Assembly (NCBI RefSeq): GCF_000308055.1
Contig: NZ_CAGY01000008.1
Span: forward strand, 121,807-185,806
Direction of reading: 5' to 3'
Length of the DNA stretch: 64,000 bases
Origin: Actinomyces sp. ph3
GTDB taxonomy: Bacteria; Actinomycetota; Actinomycetes; Actinomycetales; Actinomycetaceae
The notes under the pieces are model-generated. The model was given only the letters and a program-made list of their open reading frames with translations. It had not been told where the DNA came from and did no database searches. This document shows positions 35,554-44,152 of this stretch, piece by piece (position 1 is the first letter of the stretch; the number at the start of each line of letters is the position of its first letter). The translations under genes and the position numbers were made by a program.

Positions 35554-38295
35554 CTAGATCTTTTCCATGGGGGCCATCCGCAGCAACAGGCGTTTTTCAG
35601 CGGACGCGAAGGCGACTTGCGCAATGGTGCGCTCCCCCGCTCCTTCGAGGCCGATGACCGTGCCTTCACCCAAAGTTGCGTGGCGGACGCGATCCCCCAC
35701 GCGCACCTCCTCTGGGTTCAGCGTGTTTTTTGGTGCGCTTGTACCCGTTGGCCGCGAAACTGCAGTTCGCGCTGCGGGCGCTCCGCGTTTCCCGCCCAGT
35801 CCTCGACCGGCAAGTGGGCCGCCGTCACTACTACCGGATCCACCACTGCGGCCGCCGAAGACGGGACCGCCATCCTCATCACGGCGCGAGTATCCGTAAT
35901 CTGCGTAGTCTGAGCCATAGCTCCCAGACCTGCCCCCGTAGGAGGAGCCATAACCGGAACCTGAGTAAGTGCCATAGCCACCCGAACCGTATCCGGAACC
36001 GCCGCCGTATCCACCGCGCAGGCGTTCCATCGAGGTCGAGGATCGACGAATATCCAAGAGCTCGACGGGAATATCATCCAAGAATCGTGAAGGAGGCATT
36101 TCCTGAGGTGCTCCCCACGCGCTTCGCACGGCGGCACGAGTGAGGTAGAGCTGCTTACGAGCTCGCGTGATCGCAACGTAGGCCAAACGGCGTTCTTCTG
36201 CCAATTCTTCGGGGTCACCCAGCGAGCGTTGGTGCGGGAAAGTGCCATCCTCCATGCCGGTCACGAAGACGACCGGGAATTCAAGGCCCTTCGCGGTGTG
36301 AACCGTCATGAGGGTGACCTGCCCACTTCCACTATCTTCCTCGGGAAGTTGATCCGAGTCAGCAACCAGGGCAACGCGCTCAAGGAAACCTGCCAAACCA
36401 ACCTCGCCACTGGTCTGTACGTAGTCCAAGGCAACCGCATGCAATTCGGCAAGGTTTTCCACTCGCGAGGCATCCTGCGGGTCTTGGGAGCGACGCAGAG
36501 TCGCAAGATATCCCGTGCGATCAAGGACTTCTTCGAGAATTTCCGCTGCGCTTGCACCGGCCTGTTCGGCGCGCCGCATGGCTTCAATTAGTCCCCAAAA
36601 ATCACCGATCGCTGAGGCCGCGCGCGGACTCAGCCCGGCCACACCCCCACGCGTGTCCTCAGTTTCTTCCTTGGGAAGTTCCGCCAAAGTCAGGCCGGTT
36701 CCTTCTGCTTCTCCGAGGCCTCGGCCCTGAGAAATCCAGCAATCCCGGGCGGCCGCACCCATCGAAATCCCGTAGCGATCACTGTGGGCAATGAGGTCGG
36801 CCTCAGCCTTGGCACCGATTCCGCGGCGAGGAGTATTGATGATCCGCCGCAACGCGACCGTGTCGTCGGGGTTTGAAATCACCTGAAGATAGGCCAAAGC
36901 ATCTTTAATTTCCGCGCGTTCGTAGAAGCGAGTACCCCCAACGACTCGGTAGGGAATGCCTTGGCGAACCAAGAGTTCTTCGATTGCTCGCGATTGCGAG
37001 TTCGTCCTATAGAAGACGGCAATATCTGCCCAGCGGGTCCCGTCTGCCGACAGCTTTTCCATCTCTGAAACAATAAAACGCGCTTCATCGCGATCTGAAT
37101 CTGCTGCATCAACCGTGATCAGCGCGCCATCCCCCGACGCAGTCCACAGGTTCTTTGCGCGGCGTCCTTCATTTCGAGCAATGACAGCGTTAGCAGCGGA
37201 CAAAATATTTTGGGTGGAACGGTAGTTCTGTTCCAGCAAAATGGTCCGTGCACCCGGAAAATCTCGCTCAAATTCTTCGATGTTGCGAATCGTTGCACCG
37301 CGGAAAGCATAGATTGACTGGTCGGAGTCGCCGACAACCGTCAGCTGCCCCGGTTCCACTCCATCATCCCCGGTGCCTACCAATTCGCGGACCAGCACGT
37401 ACTGTGCATGGTTCGTGTCTTGATACTCATCAACCAAGATATGGCGGAAGCGACGATGGTAGTGCTCGGCGATCGCCGGGTTGTCTTTGAGCAGGCGTAC
37501 CGTGCGCGAAATCAGGTCATCAAAGTCCAAAGCATTGGACTGGGCAAGACGCTTCTCATATTCTTCGTAAGCCGAGGCAACAACTCGCGAAATTGGGTCA
37601 TTCGGCGCGGTATCTCGGTATTCCTGCCAAGAGATGAGCTCATTCTTGAGGTCCGAAATACGCGCGGCAACCAGCTTGGGCGTGAATCGTTTGATATCCA
37701 CATCCGCTGCTTTCAGCACCATCTGGATCAGGCGCTGCGAGTCCTGTGAATCATAGATACTGAAAGTCGATCGCAAACCGGCCGCACGGTATTCCGCACG
37801 CAGCACTCGCACACACGCCGAGTGGAAGGTCGACACCCACATCCTGCGCGCAGCTCCCCCACCAACCAGCGCCTCGACACGCTCACGCATCTCAGCTGCT
37901 GCTTTATTGGTGAAGGTAATCGCCAAAATCTCACCCGCACGGGCTTGACCAGTTGCCAAAAGGTACGCGATTCGATGCGTCAGAACGCGCGTCTTCCCAG
38001 AGCCCGCACCGGCCATGATGAGCAAAGGCACTCCGCGGTGTTCAACCGCTGCGCGTTGCTGGTCATTCAAGCCCTTGAGAAGGCTCTCAGGGTCACTGTG
38101 CTGCGCCCAACTACCTTGGCCGCTTACCTGTCCCCATTGAGCCGTTCCTTGGTCCAAAGGAGCAACAGAAGAGCCCGCTGCCACACCCATTGCGAAACTC
38201 GAGGAGCTTGGGTCGTAGAGGGGAAGGTCCTCCGCCTGATCGGAACCGAAGTCGAGGAAAGAGCCGAGATTGGGAAGTGAGTGATCCTGATCCAT
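35554..38295 (-). CDS. pcrA: ATP-dependent DNA helicase PcrA/UvrD
   Basis: A protein of 913 residues, longer than most. After an unusual ~70-residue N-terminus (Ser/Asp/Gln-rich), the Q motif LNDQQRAAVEH, Walker A AGAGSGKT (95-102), Walker B LVDEYQDT and motifs III-VI (VVGDSDQSIYAFRGA, VHTAKGLEFPVVFV, AYVAITRARK) define a superfamily I 3'-5' helicase for repair and replication restart. After the helicase core comes a tail of ~90 residues made mostly of Gly, Ser and Tyr in short repeats, then the Tudor-like RNA-polymerase-binding domain (VRVGDRVRHATLGEGTVIGL). The stop of a DUF1846 gene lies 2 bp upstream. Confidence 0.96.
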   Translation of the reverse strand: MDQDHSLPNLGSFLDFGSDQAEDLPLYDPSSSSFAMGVAAGSSVAPLDQGTAQWGQVSGQGSWAQHSDPESLLKGLNDQQRAAVEHRGVPLLIMAGAGSGKTRVLTHRIAYLLATGQARAGEILAITFTNKAAAEMRERVEALVGGGAARRMWVSTFHSACVRVLRAEYRAAGLRSTFSIYDSQDSQRLIQMVLKAADVDIKRFTPKLVAARISDLKNELISWQEYRDTAPNDPISRVVASAYEEYEKRLAQSNALDFDDLISRTVRLLKDNPAIAEHYHRRFRHILVDEYQDTNHAQYVLVRELVGTGDDGVEPGQLTVVGDSDQSIYAFRGATIRNIEEFERDFPGARTILLEQNYRSTQNILSAANAVIARNEGRRAKNLWTASGDGALITVDAADSDRDEARFIVSEMEKLSADGTRWADIAVFYRTNSQSRAIEELLVRQGIPYRVVGGTRFYERAEIKDALAYLQVISNPDDTVALRRIINTPRRGIGAKAEADLIAHSDRYGISMGAAARDCWISQGRGLGEAEGTGLTLAELPKEETEDTRGGVAGLSPRAASAIGDFWGLIEAMRRAEQAGASAAEILEEVLDRTGYLATLRRSQDPQDASRVENLAELHAVALDYVQTSGEVGLAGFLERVALVADSDQLPEEDSGSGQVTLMTVHTAKGLEFPVVFVTGMEDGTFPHQRSLGDPEELAEERRLAYVAITRARKQLYLTRAAVRSAWGAPQEMPPSRFLDDIPVELLDIRRSSTSMERLRGGYGGGSGYGSGGYGTYSGSGYGSSYGGRSGSYGSDYADYGYSRRDEDGGPVFGGRSGGSGSSDGGPLAGRGLGGKRGAPAARTAVSRPTGTSAPKNTLNPEEVRVGDRVRHATLGEGTVIGLEGAGERTIAQVAFASAEKRLLLRMAPMEKI

Positions 38296-38297
38296 TT

Positions 38298-39788
38298 TCA
38301 GTGCTTGTGGTAGACGCCCTTGGTTGCGTGAACGGGTTCGGCGGTGACATTCATGCCAAGCTGACGAAGAATACCTTCATCAACACTGCCCAGCAGAACT
38401 GAAGAGTGCACGTCGCATCCAGCCAGTTTCGACAGTTGGTTCAAGGCCGCAGCTGCGCGTTCGTTGGAGCGCGCAGAGCCAGCCAAAGCGATCAGCACCT
38501 CATCGGTGTGCAGGCGAGGATTGCGGCTGCCCAAGTGCTCGGTCTTGAGCTTTTGAATGGGCTCAATCTGTTCGGGGGCAAGTAGCTTTTCATCATCGTC
38601 AATACCCGCAAGAAGCTTCATTGCATTGAGAAGCATTGCAGAGCACGGCCCCAGCAAATCCGAGGTCTTTCCTGTGACAATGCGCCCATCAGCCAATTCC
38701 ATTGCGGCTGCGGGATATCCGGTTTCACGAGCACGCTCAAGTGCGGGAGCAACAACCGGGCGATCCGCACTGCTCAGGTTCATTGCGGTCATCAGGCGGG
38801 CCGCACGCTCAGACTGTACGGGCGGAAGGTCCTCGCGTGCTTCCAAGGCCAGGGCCTTGTACCAGCGGCGAATAATCTCTTGCTTCGAGGCCTCGCGGCA
38901 GACCTCGTCATTGCTGATGCAAAATCCCGCCATGTTGACGCCCATGTCAGTGGGCGACTGGTAGGGAGAGGTCCCCATGATCTTCTCGAGCAGGCGACGA
39001 AGGACGGGGAAGGCCTCGATATCACGGTTGTAGTTGACCGTCGTTTCGCCGTGAGCCTTCAAGTGGAAGTGGTCAATCATGTTGACGTCATCCAGGTCAA
39101 CAGTGGCTGCTTCGTAGGCGACGTTTACGGGGTGGTCTAAGGGAAGATTCCAGATCGGGAAGGTCTCAAACTTTGCGTATCCCGAGGTCATTCCGCGCTT
39201 GTGATCGTGGTAGAGCTGGGACAGGCAGGTTGCGAGCTTGCCTGAACCGGGGCCGGGAGCGGTAACAATGACCAACGGACGAGTCGTATGGACGTACTCG
39301 TTACGACCCAAGCCTTCATCAGAAACAATCAGATCGATGTTATTGGGGTAGCCCTCGATGGGATAGTGACGCGCAACCTTGATACCGCGAGCCTCGAGCT
39401 TGCGCTTAAAGGCATGGGCTTGGTCATTGGAATCACTCCAGCGCGTGATGACAACATTGCCCACGTACAGCCCGTATTCGCGGAACATATCAATGTGACG
39501 GAAGACGTCATCTTCGTAGGTGATTCCCAGGTCTTCACGCATCTTGCGGCGCTGGAAATCTTGGGCGTTAACGGCGACGACAATTTCGGCCTCGTCAGCA
39601 AGCTCGGCGAGCATGACAATCTTGTTATCCGGGGTGAATCCAGGAAGAACGCGAGAGGCGTGCATGTCGTCAACAAGTTTGCCGCCAAACTCCAGGTACA
39701 GGGTCCCACCGAACTGCTGGCGACGTTGCGCAATGTGTTCAGATTGAAGGGCTAGATACTGATCGCGGTCGAAACCGATTGCGTGCAT
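38298..39788 (-). CDS. DUF1846 family protein
   Basis: A protein of 496 residues from ATG 39788 (GGGAG eight bases upstream); an in-frame ATG ten codons earlier is less likely. The start [18 protein letters not shown] is the typical N-terminus of the UPF0371/DUF1846 family. Other conserved parts are [28 protein letters not shown] (a P-loop-like segment) and [12 protein letters not shown]. The family has an ATP-dependent enzyme-like fold with no settled function. It lies 2 bp before pcrA and likely shares its mRNA. Confidence 0.92.
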   Translation of the reverse strand: MHAIGFDRDQYLALQSEHIAQRRQQFGGTLYLEFGGKLVDDMHASRVLPGFTPDNKIVMLAELADEAEIVVAVNAQDFQRRKMREDLGITYEDDVFRHIDMFREYGLYVGNVVITRWSDSNDQAHAFKRKLEARGIKVARHYPIEGYPNNIDLIVSDEGLGRNEYVHTTRPLVIVTAPGPGSGKLATCLSQLYHDHKRGMTSGYAKFETFPIWNLPLDHPVNVAYEAATVDLDDVNMIDHFHLKAHGETTVNYNRDIEAFPVLRRLLEKIMGTSPYQSPTDMGVNMAGFCISNDEVCREASKQEIIRRWYKALALEAREDLPPVQSERAARLMTAMNLSSADRPVVAPALERARETGYPAAAMELADGRIVTGKTSDLLGPCSAMLLNAMKLLAGIDDDEKLLAPEQIEPIQKLKTEHLGSRNPRLHTDEVLIALAGSARSNERAAAALNQLSKLAGCDVHSSVLLGSVDEGILRQLGMNVTAEPVHATKGVYHKH

Positions 39789-39907
39789 GATCGCCACTCC
39801 CAAGGCATCGTGGTGCAAGGACTATTCATGGTATCGCCCCTACCCCGCAACTCCGTCCATGAAGCGCCCAGCACACGGGTGAACTTCACCGCAAGGCATC
39901 TGAAAGA

Positions 39908-40564
39908 CTAAATAATGTGCCTTTGCATCGCCCAGTGAGTGAGCTCATTTCGATTCGATAGCTGAAGCTTGCGCAGCACGGCAGACACGTGTGTTTCCAC
40001 GGTTTTAATCGAAATAAAGAGCTCGGAGGCGACCTCTTTGTAGGGGTATCCACGCGCAATTAAACGCATGACTTCCTGCTCCCTGGCTGACAGCAAATCC
40101 AATTCATCGTCATGAGCGGCAATGGGGGCACTCGCCCCTCCGAAAGCGTCCAAAACAAAACCGGCCAAGCGCGGCGAAAAGGCAGCATCTCCCGCGGCAA
40201 CGCGCTGGATGGCCTCGACAAGCTCAGGGGTCGAGATCGACTTAGTGACGTATCCGCGAGCGCCCGCGCGAATAACCGAAACAACGTCTTCAGGGGAATC
40301 TGACACCGAGAGCGCAAGGAAACGGAGCCCCTCAACATCAGCGCACGAGGCCGCAACCTCAGCGCCGCCACCACCGTTTCCTCCCGGCAGGTGAACATCC
40401 AGGAGAGCGACATCGGGCGTGAGCGCGTGACAGGCTGCAATAGCGCCCTCGACGTCACTGGCCTCGCCGACAATGTCAAAATCGGCACCGCTGGATTCGA
40501 GCTCAGCGCGCACACCCGCACGTACCAGGGCGTGATCATCAATGACCAGAATCCGAATTGTCAT
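39908..40564 (-). CDS. LuxR-type response regulator
   Basis: A protein of 218 residues from ATG 40564 (AAGGAGA upstream). The receiver domain has the acidic pair IDDH, phospho-acceptor Asp in ALLDVHLPG and a KSI loop Lys. The C-terminal LuxR helix-turn-helix is LLSAREQEVMRLIARGYPYKEVASELFISIKTVETHV. It is the partner of the sensor kinase 26 bp upstream. The PspC context suggests it senses envelope or membrane stress and may control the divergent PspC gene. Confidence 0.95.
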   Translation of the reverse strand: MTIRILVIDDHALVRAGVRAELESSGADFDIVGEASDVEGAIAACHALTPDVALLDVHLPGGNGGGGAEVAASCADVEGLRFLALSVSDSPEDVVSVIRAGARGYVTKSISTPELVEAIQRVAAGDAAFSPRLAGFVLDAFGGASAPIAAHDDELDLLSAREQEVMRLIARGYPYKEVASELFISIKTVETHVSAVLRKLQLSNRNELTHWAMQRHII

Positions 40565-40590
40565 GGAATTGTCTCCTTCAGCGAGCATCG

Positions 40591-41886
40591 TCACTCAAGT
40601 GTATCTACAGGCATGGAGAGATGAACCTCGGTTCCACTGGCAAGATGGCGGATTTGAGCCTTTCCACCTGCTCGTTCCATGCGGCCGAAAATCGAATTAC
40701 GCACGCCGTGACGGTCCTCGGGAATCGCGGAGATATCGAAGCCATCTCCGCAGTCTTTAACAAAGATCTCCGAACACTTCGGCCCGACCTCCATGTAGAC
40801 GCTCACGGGCGGACGAGCATGGCGAATCGCGTTGGAAACGGCCTCGGAAGCAGCGGCGACCATCGCCAACTCACCGGGACCTGGGCGTATATCGGAAACC
40901 GTCACAACGCCGACTTCAACACCAAAAGTTGTCTCCAGCACCGAAATCGCTTCACGCAAGGCTTCGGCAAGGGAATCTGCCGCTTCTTCGCGCCCCGTGT
41001 ACAACCACGAGCGCAACTCACGTTCCTGCCCCAGGGCCAGCGCGCGAATCGAACTTGGATTATCGGCGTTATTTCGAATCAAAGTGAGTGTCTGAAGGAC
41101 AGAATCATGCAGGTGTGCGGCCATGTCAGCACGCTCAGCTTCACGTTTCTCACGTTCTTTCGCTCGCGTGTTTTCTTGGGAAGTTCTCACCCATAGAGGA
41201 ATGATGGCAACCCCGAAAGAGAGGATCAGGGACCCACCCAAGATCGCGCCTCGAACCATATCCCAGGGTGATTCTCCGCGAAATGACGCCAGTACCAAGC
41301 CACTGGCAACCAGGATCATTCCGGCCAAAGTAATGAGGATAAAAAGCGGGTTTTTCCATGAATGCGCGCGAGTACTTTGCGTCCACACCGCCGCGATTCC
41401 ACCCACGACAAGAACTGCTGCAGCAATATCGCGCAGTCCAGCTATCCCCGTAAAAAGCAGGTAGGCAATTGCAAGGGCAAGACCCACCGCACCCAATCCG
41501 ACCAAGAGCATGCGCAAGTTGCGTTGGTCGTGCTCGCGTCGAACAATTTCTTCCGCCGAGGCCAAAGGCACACGAAGACGTGCGGGGGCAATTTCGGCAG
41601 TGCTGGGATCGTCGGGAAGAGTGAGCCACAGCCAGAGATACACGAAAAGCGGAACCGCGAAAGCGGGCAGGGCCGCCACGAATGCAAAGCGAATGATTCC
41701 GGCAGACACACCGAGCATCGAGGCAATTCCCGCGCAGACTCCACCAATCCAGGGCAGAGGCATATCGGTTGAATATGCGCTGGAGCGATGCAGAACACGT
41801 GTGGGTTCGCGCAGCTCGGGTGGGTTCCAGTGATATCCACGGGGCTTCTGTTCACCCGACTGCCACACTTGCTGCTCATTGCTCAC
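40591..41886 (-). CDS. PspC-domain sensor histidine kinase
   Basis: A protein of 431 residues if started at GTG 41886; an ATG at 41982 would add 32 residues that look non-coding, and neither has a good ribosome site. Residues ~40-95 are a PspC domain (WIGGVCAGIASMLGVSAGIIRFAFV), then several membrane helices. The cytosolic part has a HisKA_3 helix with the phosphorylated His in MAAHLHDSVLQTLTLIRNN and an ATPase domain (AASEAVSNAIRHA, DCGDGFDI). It forms a two-component system with the next gene. PspC sensing points to envelope stress. Confidence 0.92.
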   Translation of the reverse strand: MSNEQQVWQSGEQKPRGYHWNPPELREPTRVLHRSSAYSTDMPLPWIGGVCAGIASMLGVSAGIIRFAFVAALPAFAVPLFVYLWLWLTLPDDPSTAEIAPARLRVPLASAEEIVRREHDQRNLRMLLVGLGAVGLALAIAYLLFTGIAGLRDIAAAVLVVGGIAAVWTQSTRAHSWKNPLFILITLAGMILVASGLVLASFRGESPWDMVRGAILGGSLILSFGVAIIPLWVRTSQENTRAKEREKREAERADMAAHLHDSVLQTLTLIRNNADNPSSIRALALGQERELRSWLYTGREEAADSLAEALREAISVLETTFGVEVGVVTVSDIRPGPGELAMVAAASEAVSNAIRHARPPVSVYMEVGPKCSEIFVKDCGDGFDISAIPEDRHGVRNSIFGRMERAGGKAQIRHLASGTEVHLSMPVDTLE

Positions 41887-41999
41887 ATCTGTATCTTCAC
41901 ACGAATCGGGAGTGGAAGCGCAAGGCTGGGGAAAGAATCGGGGATCGATCAGGGCATCCCCCCATATCTTTTCGCCATCCATACGGGCACAGTGGAATC

Positions 42000-43631
42000 A
42001 TGAACAAAGGATTCATGAAATCGTTGCGTTACTCCGGCTTCTTCCGTGGAGAGCCTCGCGTCATCGGCGGCGTGTGCCAAGGATTGGCACAGCGCTATGG
42101 ATGGGACGTGAACTCCCTGCGGATCGCCGTCGTTGTTGCCGCGCTCTTTTTCCCCGCTGTATGCGTCCTCTACGCCTTAGCGTGGGTTTTCCTTCCCGAG
42201 GCAAAAGACGGCCGTATCCACGTTGACGAAATGCTCAAGGGCAATTTCGATGCTGCGATCATCGGAGCGATCCTCTTAGCGGTTTTCGGTGGTGGAACTT
42301 CAGGAATCGCGCTCGGCTTCTTTCACGCTTTCGTGTGGATTCCTCTTTTTCTGATCTTCCCCGTCGCAATTGTCGTGATTGCGGTCCTACTCGCAAGGCC
42401 GAAGCAGACGGGCCCCACACAGGGTCAGTACTGGAGTGCGACACCACCGGCGCAGCCATACGCCCAGCCGGCCCCATCTCCCTTTACTCCTGCATCTGCA
42501 CAAGGAGAAGAAACCATGCCAGATACAACTCCTGATTGGCGTACGCAGGGCGGTCCGACATCTTCGGACTACTATTCTTTCCCCCCTGCACCGCCTTCGG
42601 CGGCACAGACAACAGCGTCTCAGCCCCCTGTTCAAACCCCTCACGCTCAGTCCGGTCCCGCGCAAACCCCTCCCGCGCAAACTCCGCCGGTCCAGACTCC
42701 CTTCACCCCCGGTAGCTCTCAGCCCCAGGCCTCGGGACAAACAATTCCTCAAAGCGCAGGAAAGCGTTTTACCCCCTTTGCCACGCAGCCTGCGCTCCGC
42801 TCTCGAGTAGTCCCTCGCGCGATTGTCTTATGCGTCTACGGGCTGGTCTTCCTTGCGCTGGCAGGAACTTTCTTCCTGCTCTACCGCAATGGATACAGCA
42901 CCCCGACTCAAGTTGATCGAAGCGTACAGATTGCCTTGACTGGTGCGGCCGCCTGCCTGCTCATAGTCGGCATCGCACACCTAATCGCTGCTCTTCGCGA
43001 TCGCTCCTCAGTGATGCTCACCATCTTGTCGGTTCTCGGAATGTTCTTCGCAATTCCAGCGCTTCTTGGAGGCATGGCATACGCCACCACCACACCACTC
43101 CACTACACATCCGTGGCGGGAAACATTGATACCAATGCCGACTGGCGCTCAGACACAATTGGAAGTTCCAACGGCTCCAATGTCATCAATCTTGACCTCG
43201 ACCTCTCTCATGCACCCGATGGCCTGACCAAGGACATCACCGTTAACGCCCAGGTGATTCCCTACGCAAACATCCGCGTACGCGACGGTCAGCCCATCCG
43301 CATCGTCGCTCAGAAGCAACCGATTACCTTCGATCTTGATCTCAGTGGCGGTCAAAAGTGGAAGGGCTTCGACAGTAATAGCCCCACAGTTCTGACCTCT
43401 CCCAGCTGGAAGGAAGGTCAGGGGATCACTGTTTACCTCAATGCAAACCAGCTTGTCACCCTGGACATCGACGAAACGGGGAGCTCTGTCGATCGGGATC
43501 CGTGGCCTTCCGCGGTTCCTTCTCCCACGCCCAGCGTCACTCCTTCCACGGGAACTTCTCCATCAGCCAGCCAGAGTCAGTCGCCTTCACCAAGTGCGTC
43601 TTCTGAGTCGCCCGCAGCCGGCCAGCACTGA
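42000..43631 (+). CDS. PspC-domain membrane protein with Pro-rich linker
   Basis: A protein of 543 residues from ATG 42000; a second ATG at 42015 has AAAGGA close by. Residues ~10-65 are PspC (VIGGVCQGLAQRYGWDVNSLRI), followed by membrane helices, a Pro/Gln/Thr-rich linker of ~130 residues with repeated TPPAQTPPVQT-like units, three more helices, then an outside beta-rich domain (VINLDLDLSHAPDGL) and a Pro/Ser/Thr-rich end. It is divergent from the PspC sensor kinase, so it is a probable target or partner of that system. Confidence 0.87.
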   Translation: MNKGFMKSLRYSGFFRGEPRVIGGVCQGLAQRYGWDVNSLRIAVVVAALFFPAVCVLYALAWVFLPEAKDGRIHVDEMLKGNFDAAIIGAILLAVFGGGTSGIALGFFHAFVWIPLFLIFPVAIVVIAVLLARPKQTGPTQGQYWSATPPAQPYAQPAPSPFTPASAQGEETMPDTTPDWRTQGGPTSSDYYSFPPAPPSAAQTTASQPPVQTPHAQSGPAQTPPAQTPPVQTPFTPGSSQPQASGQTIPQSAGKRFTPFATQPALRSRVVPRAIVLCVYGLVFLALAGTFFLLYRNGYSTPTQVDRSVQIALTGAAACLLIVGIAHLIAALRDRSSVMLTILSVLGMFFAIPALLGGMAYATTTPLHYTSVAGNIDTNADWRSDTIGSSNGSNVINLDLDLSHAPDGLTKDITVNAQVIPYANIRVRDGQPIRIVAQKQPITFDLDLSGGQKWKGFDSNSPTVLTSPSWKEGQGITVYLNANQLVTLDIDETGSSVDRDPWPSAVPSPTPSVTPSTGTSPSASQSQSPSPSASSESPAAGQH

Positions 43632-43642
43632 AAGGAATTGTC

Positions 43643-44152
43643 ATGAGTACGAACGACTTTGACCAGACCACCCCCCTGCCAGTCGGCGACGAGGAAACAA
43701 AACCGCTGCCTTCCTTCGCAGATGCTCCGATTGAGAATCAAAAAACTACTGCCGAGGCTGACACCGAGGCTGATACCAACACCGGCGCCGATACCGAGGC
43801 ATCCGAGACTTCTACAGCCTGGACAGGCGCCGCGGCAGGCGCGGCGGCCGGTTCAACGGCCACCTCTACCCCGGCCTCGGAACACACATTTGAGCCGCAA
43901 AATACCCCGATTGTTCCTCCCGCTCACGTGTGGTCAGCCGAGGACGTGAAGGAAGCTCCCTATCGAGGCGTGCGCATCGGACAGCTTCTCTGGGCGTGCA
44001 TCATTATCTTCACCGCAATCGCACTGATTGCCATGGCTTTTGTCAAGGCGGCAAACCTCGCGCTGGTTGCCATTGGGACCCTGGCGATCATGGGTGTGCT
44101 CCTCATTATCATTGCGGGAGTCAGCACCGTGATGACACACAAGAAGCGCTAG
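43643..44152 (+). CDS. hypothetical two-helix membrane protein
   Basis: A protein of 169 residues 11 bp after the PspC gene (AAAGGAATT before ATG 43643), so the two are one transcript. The first ~100 residues are acidic and low in complexity, full of Asp/Thr/Glu/Ala repeats, then two membrane helices (LLWACIIIFTAIALIAMAF; LVAIGTLAIMGVLLIIIAG) and a short basic end. Its TAG overlaps the TAG of the opposite GH31 gene in the palindrome CTAG (44149-44152). Confidence 0.75.
   Translation: MSTNDFDQTTPLPVGDEETKPLPSFADAPIENQKTTAEADTEADTNTGADTEASETSTAWTGAAAGAAAGSTATSTPASEHTFEPQNTPIVPPAHVWSAEDVKEAPYRGVRIGQLLWACIIIFTAIALIAMAFVKAANLALVAIGTLAIMGVLLIIIAGVSTVMTHKKR

Noticed and set aside
33387..35913. Long plus-strand frames (372 and 474 residues) opposite sucD, sucC and the pcrA end
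   Set aside because: They are antisense shadows of well-known genes, produced by the codon bias of GC-rich DNA.
42615..42720. Short CCTCACGC/CCCGCGCAAACCCC repeats suggesting a CRISPR or tandem repeat array
   Set aside because: They encode the Pro/Gln/Thr-rich linker of the PspC protein and are of irregular length; no spacers.
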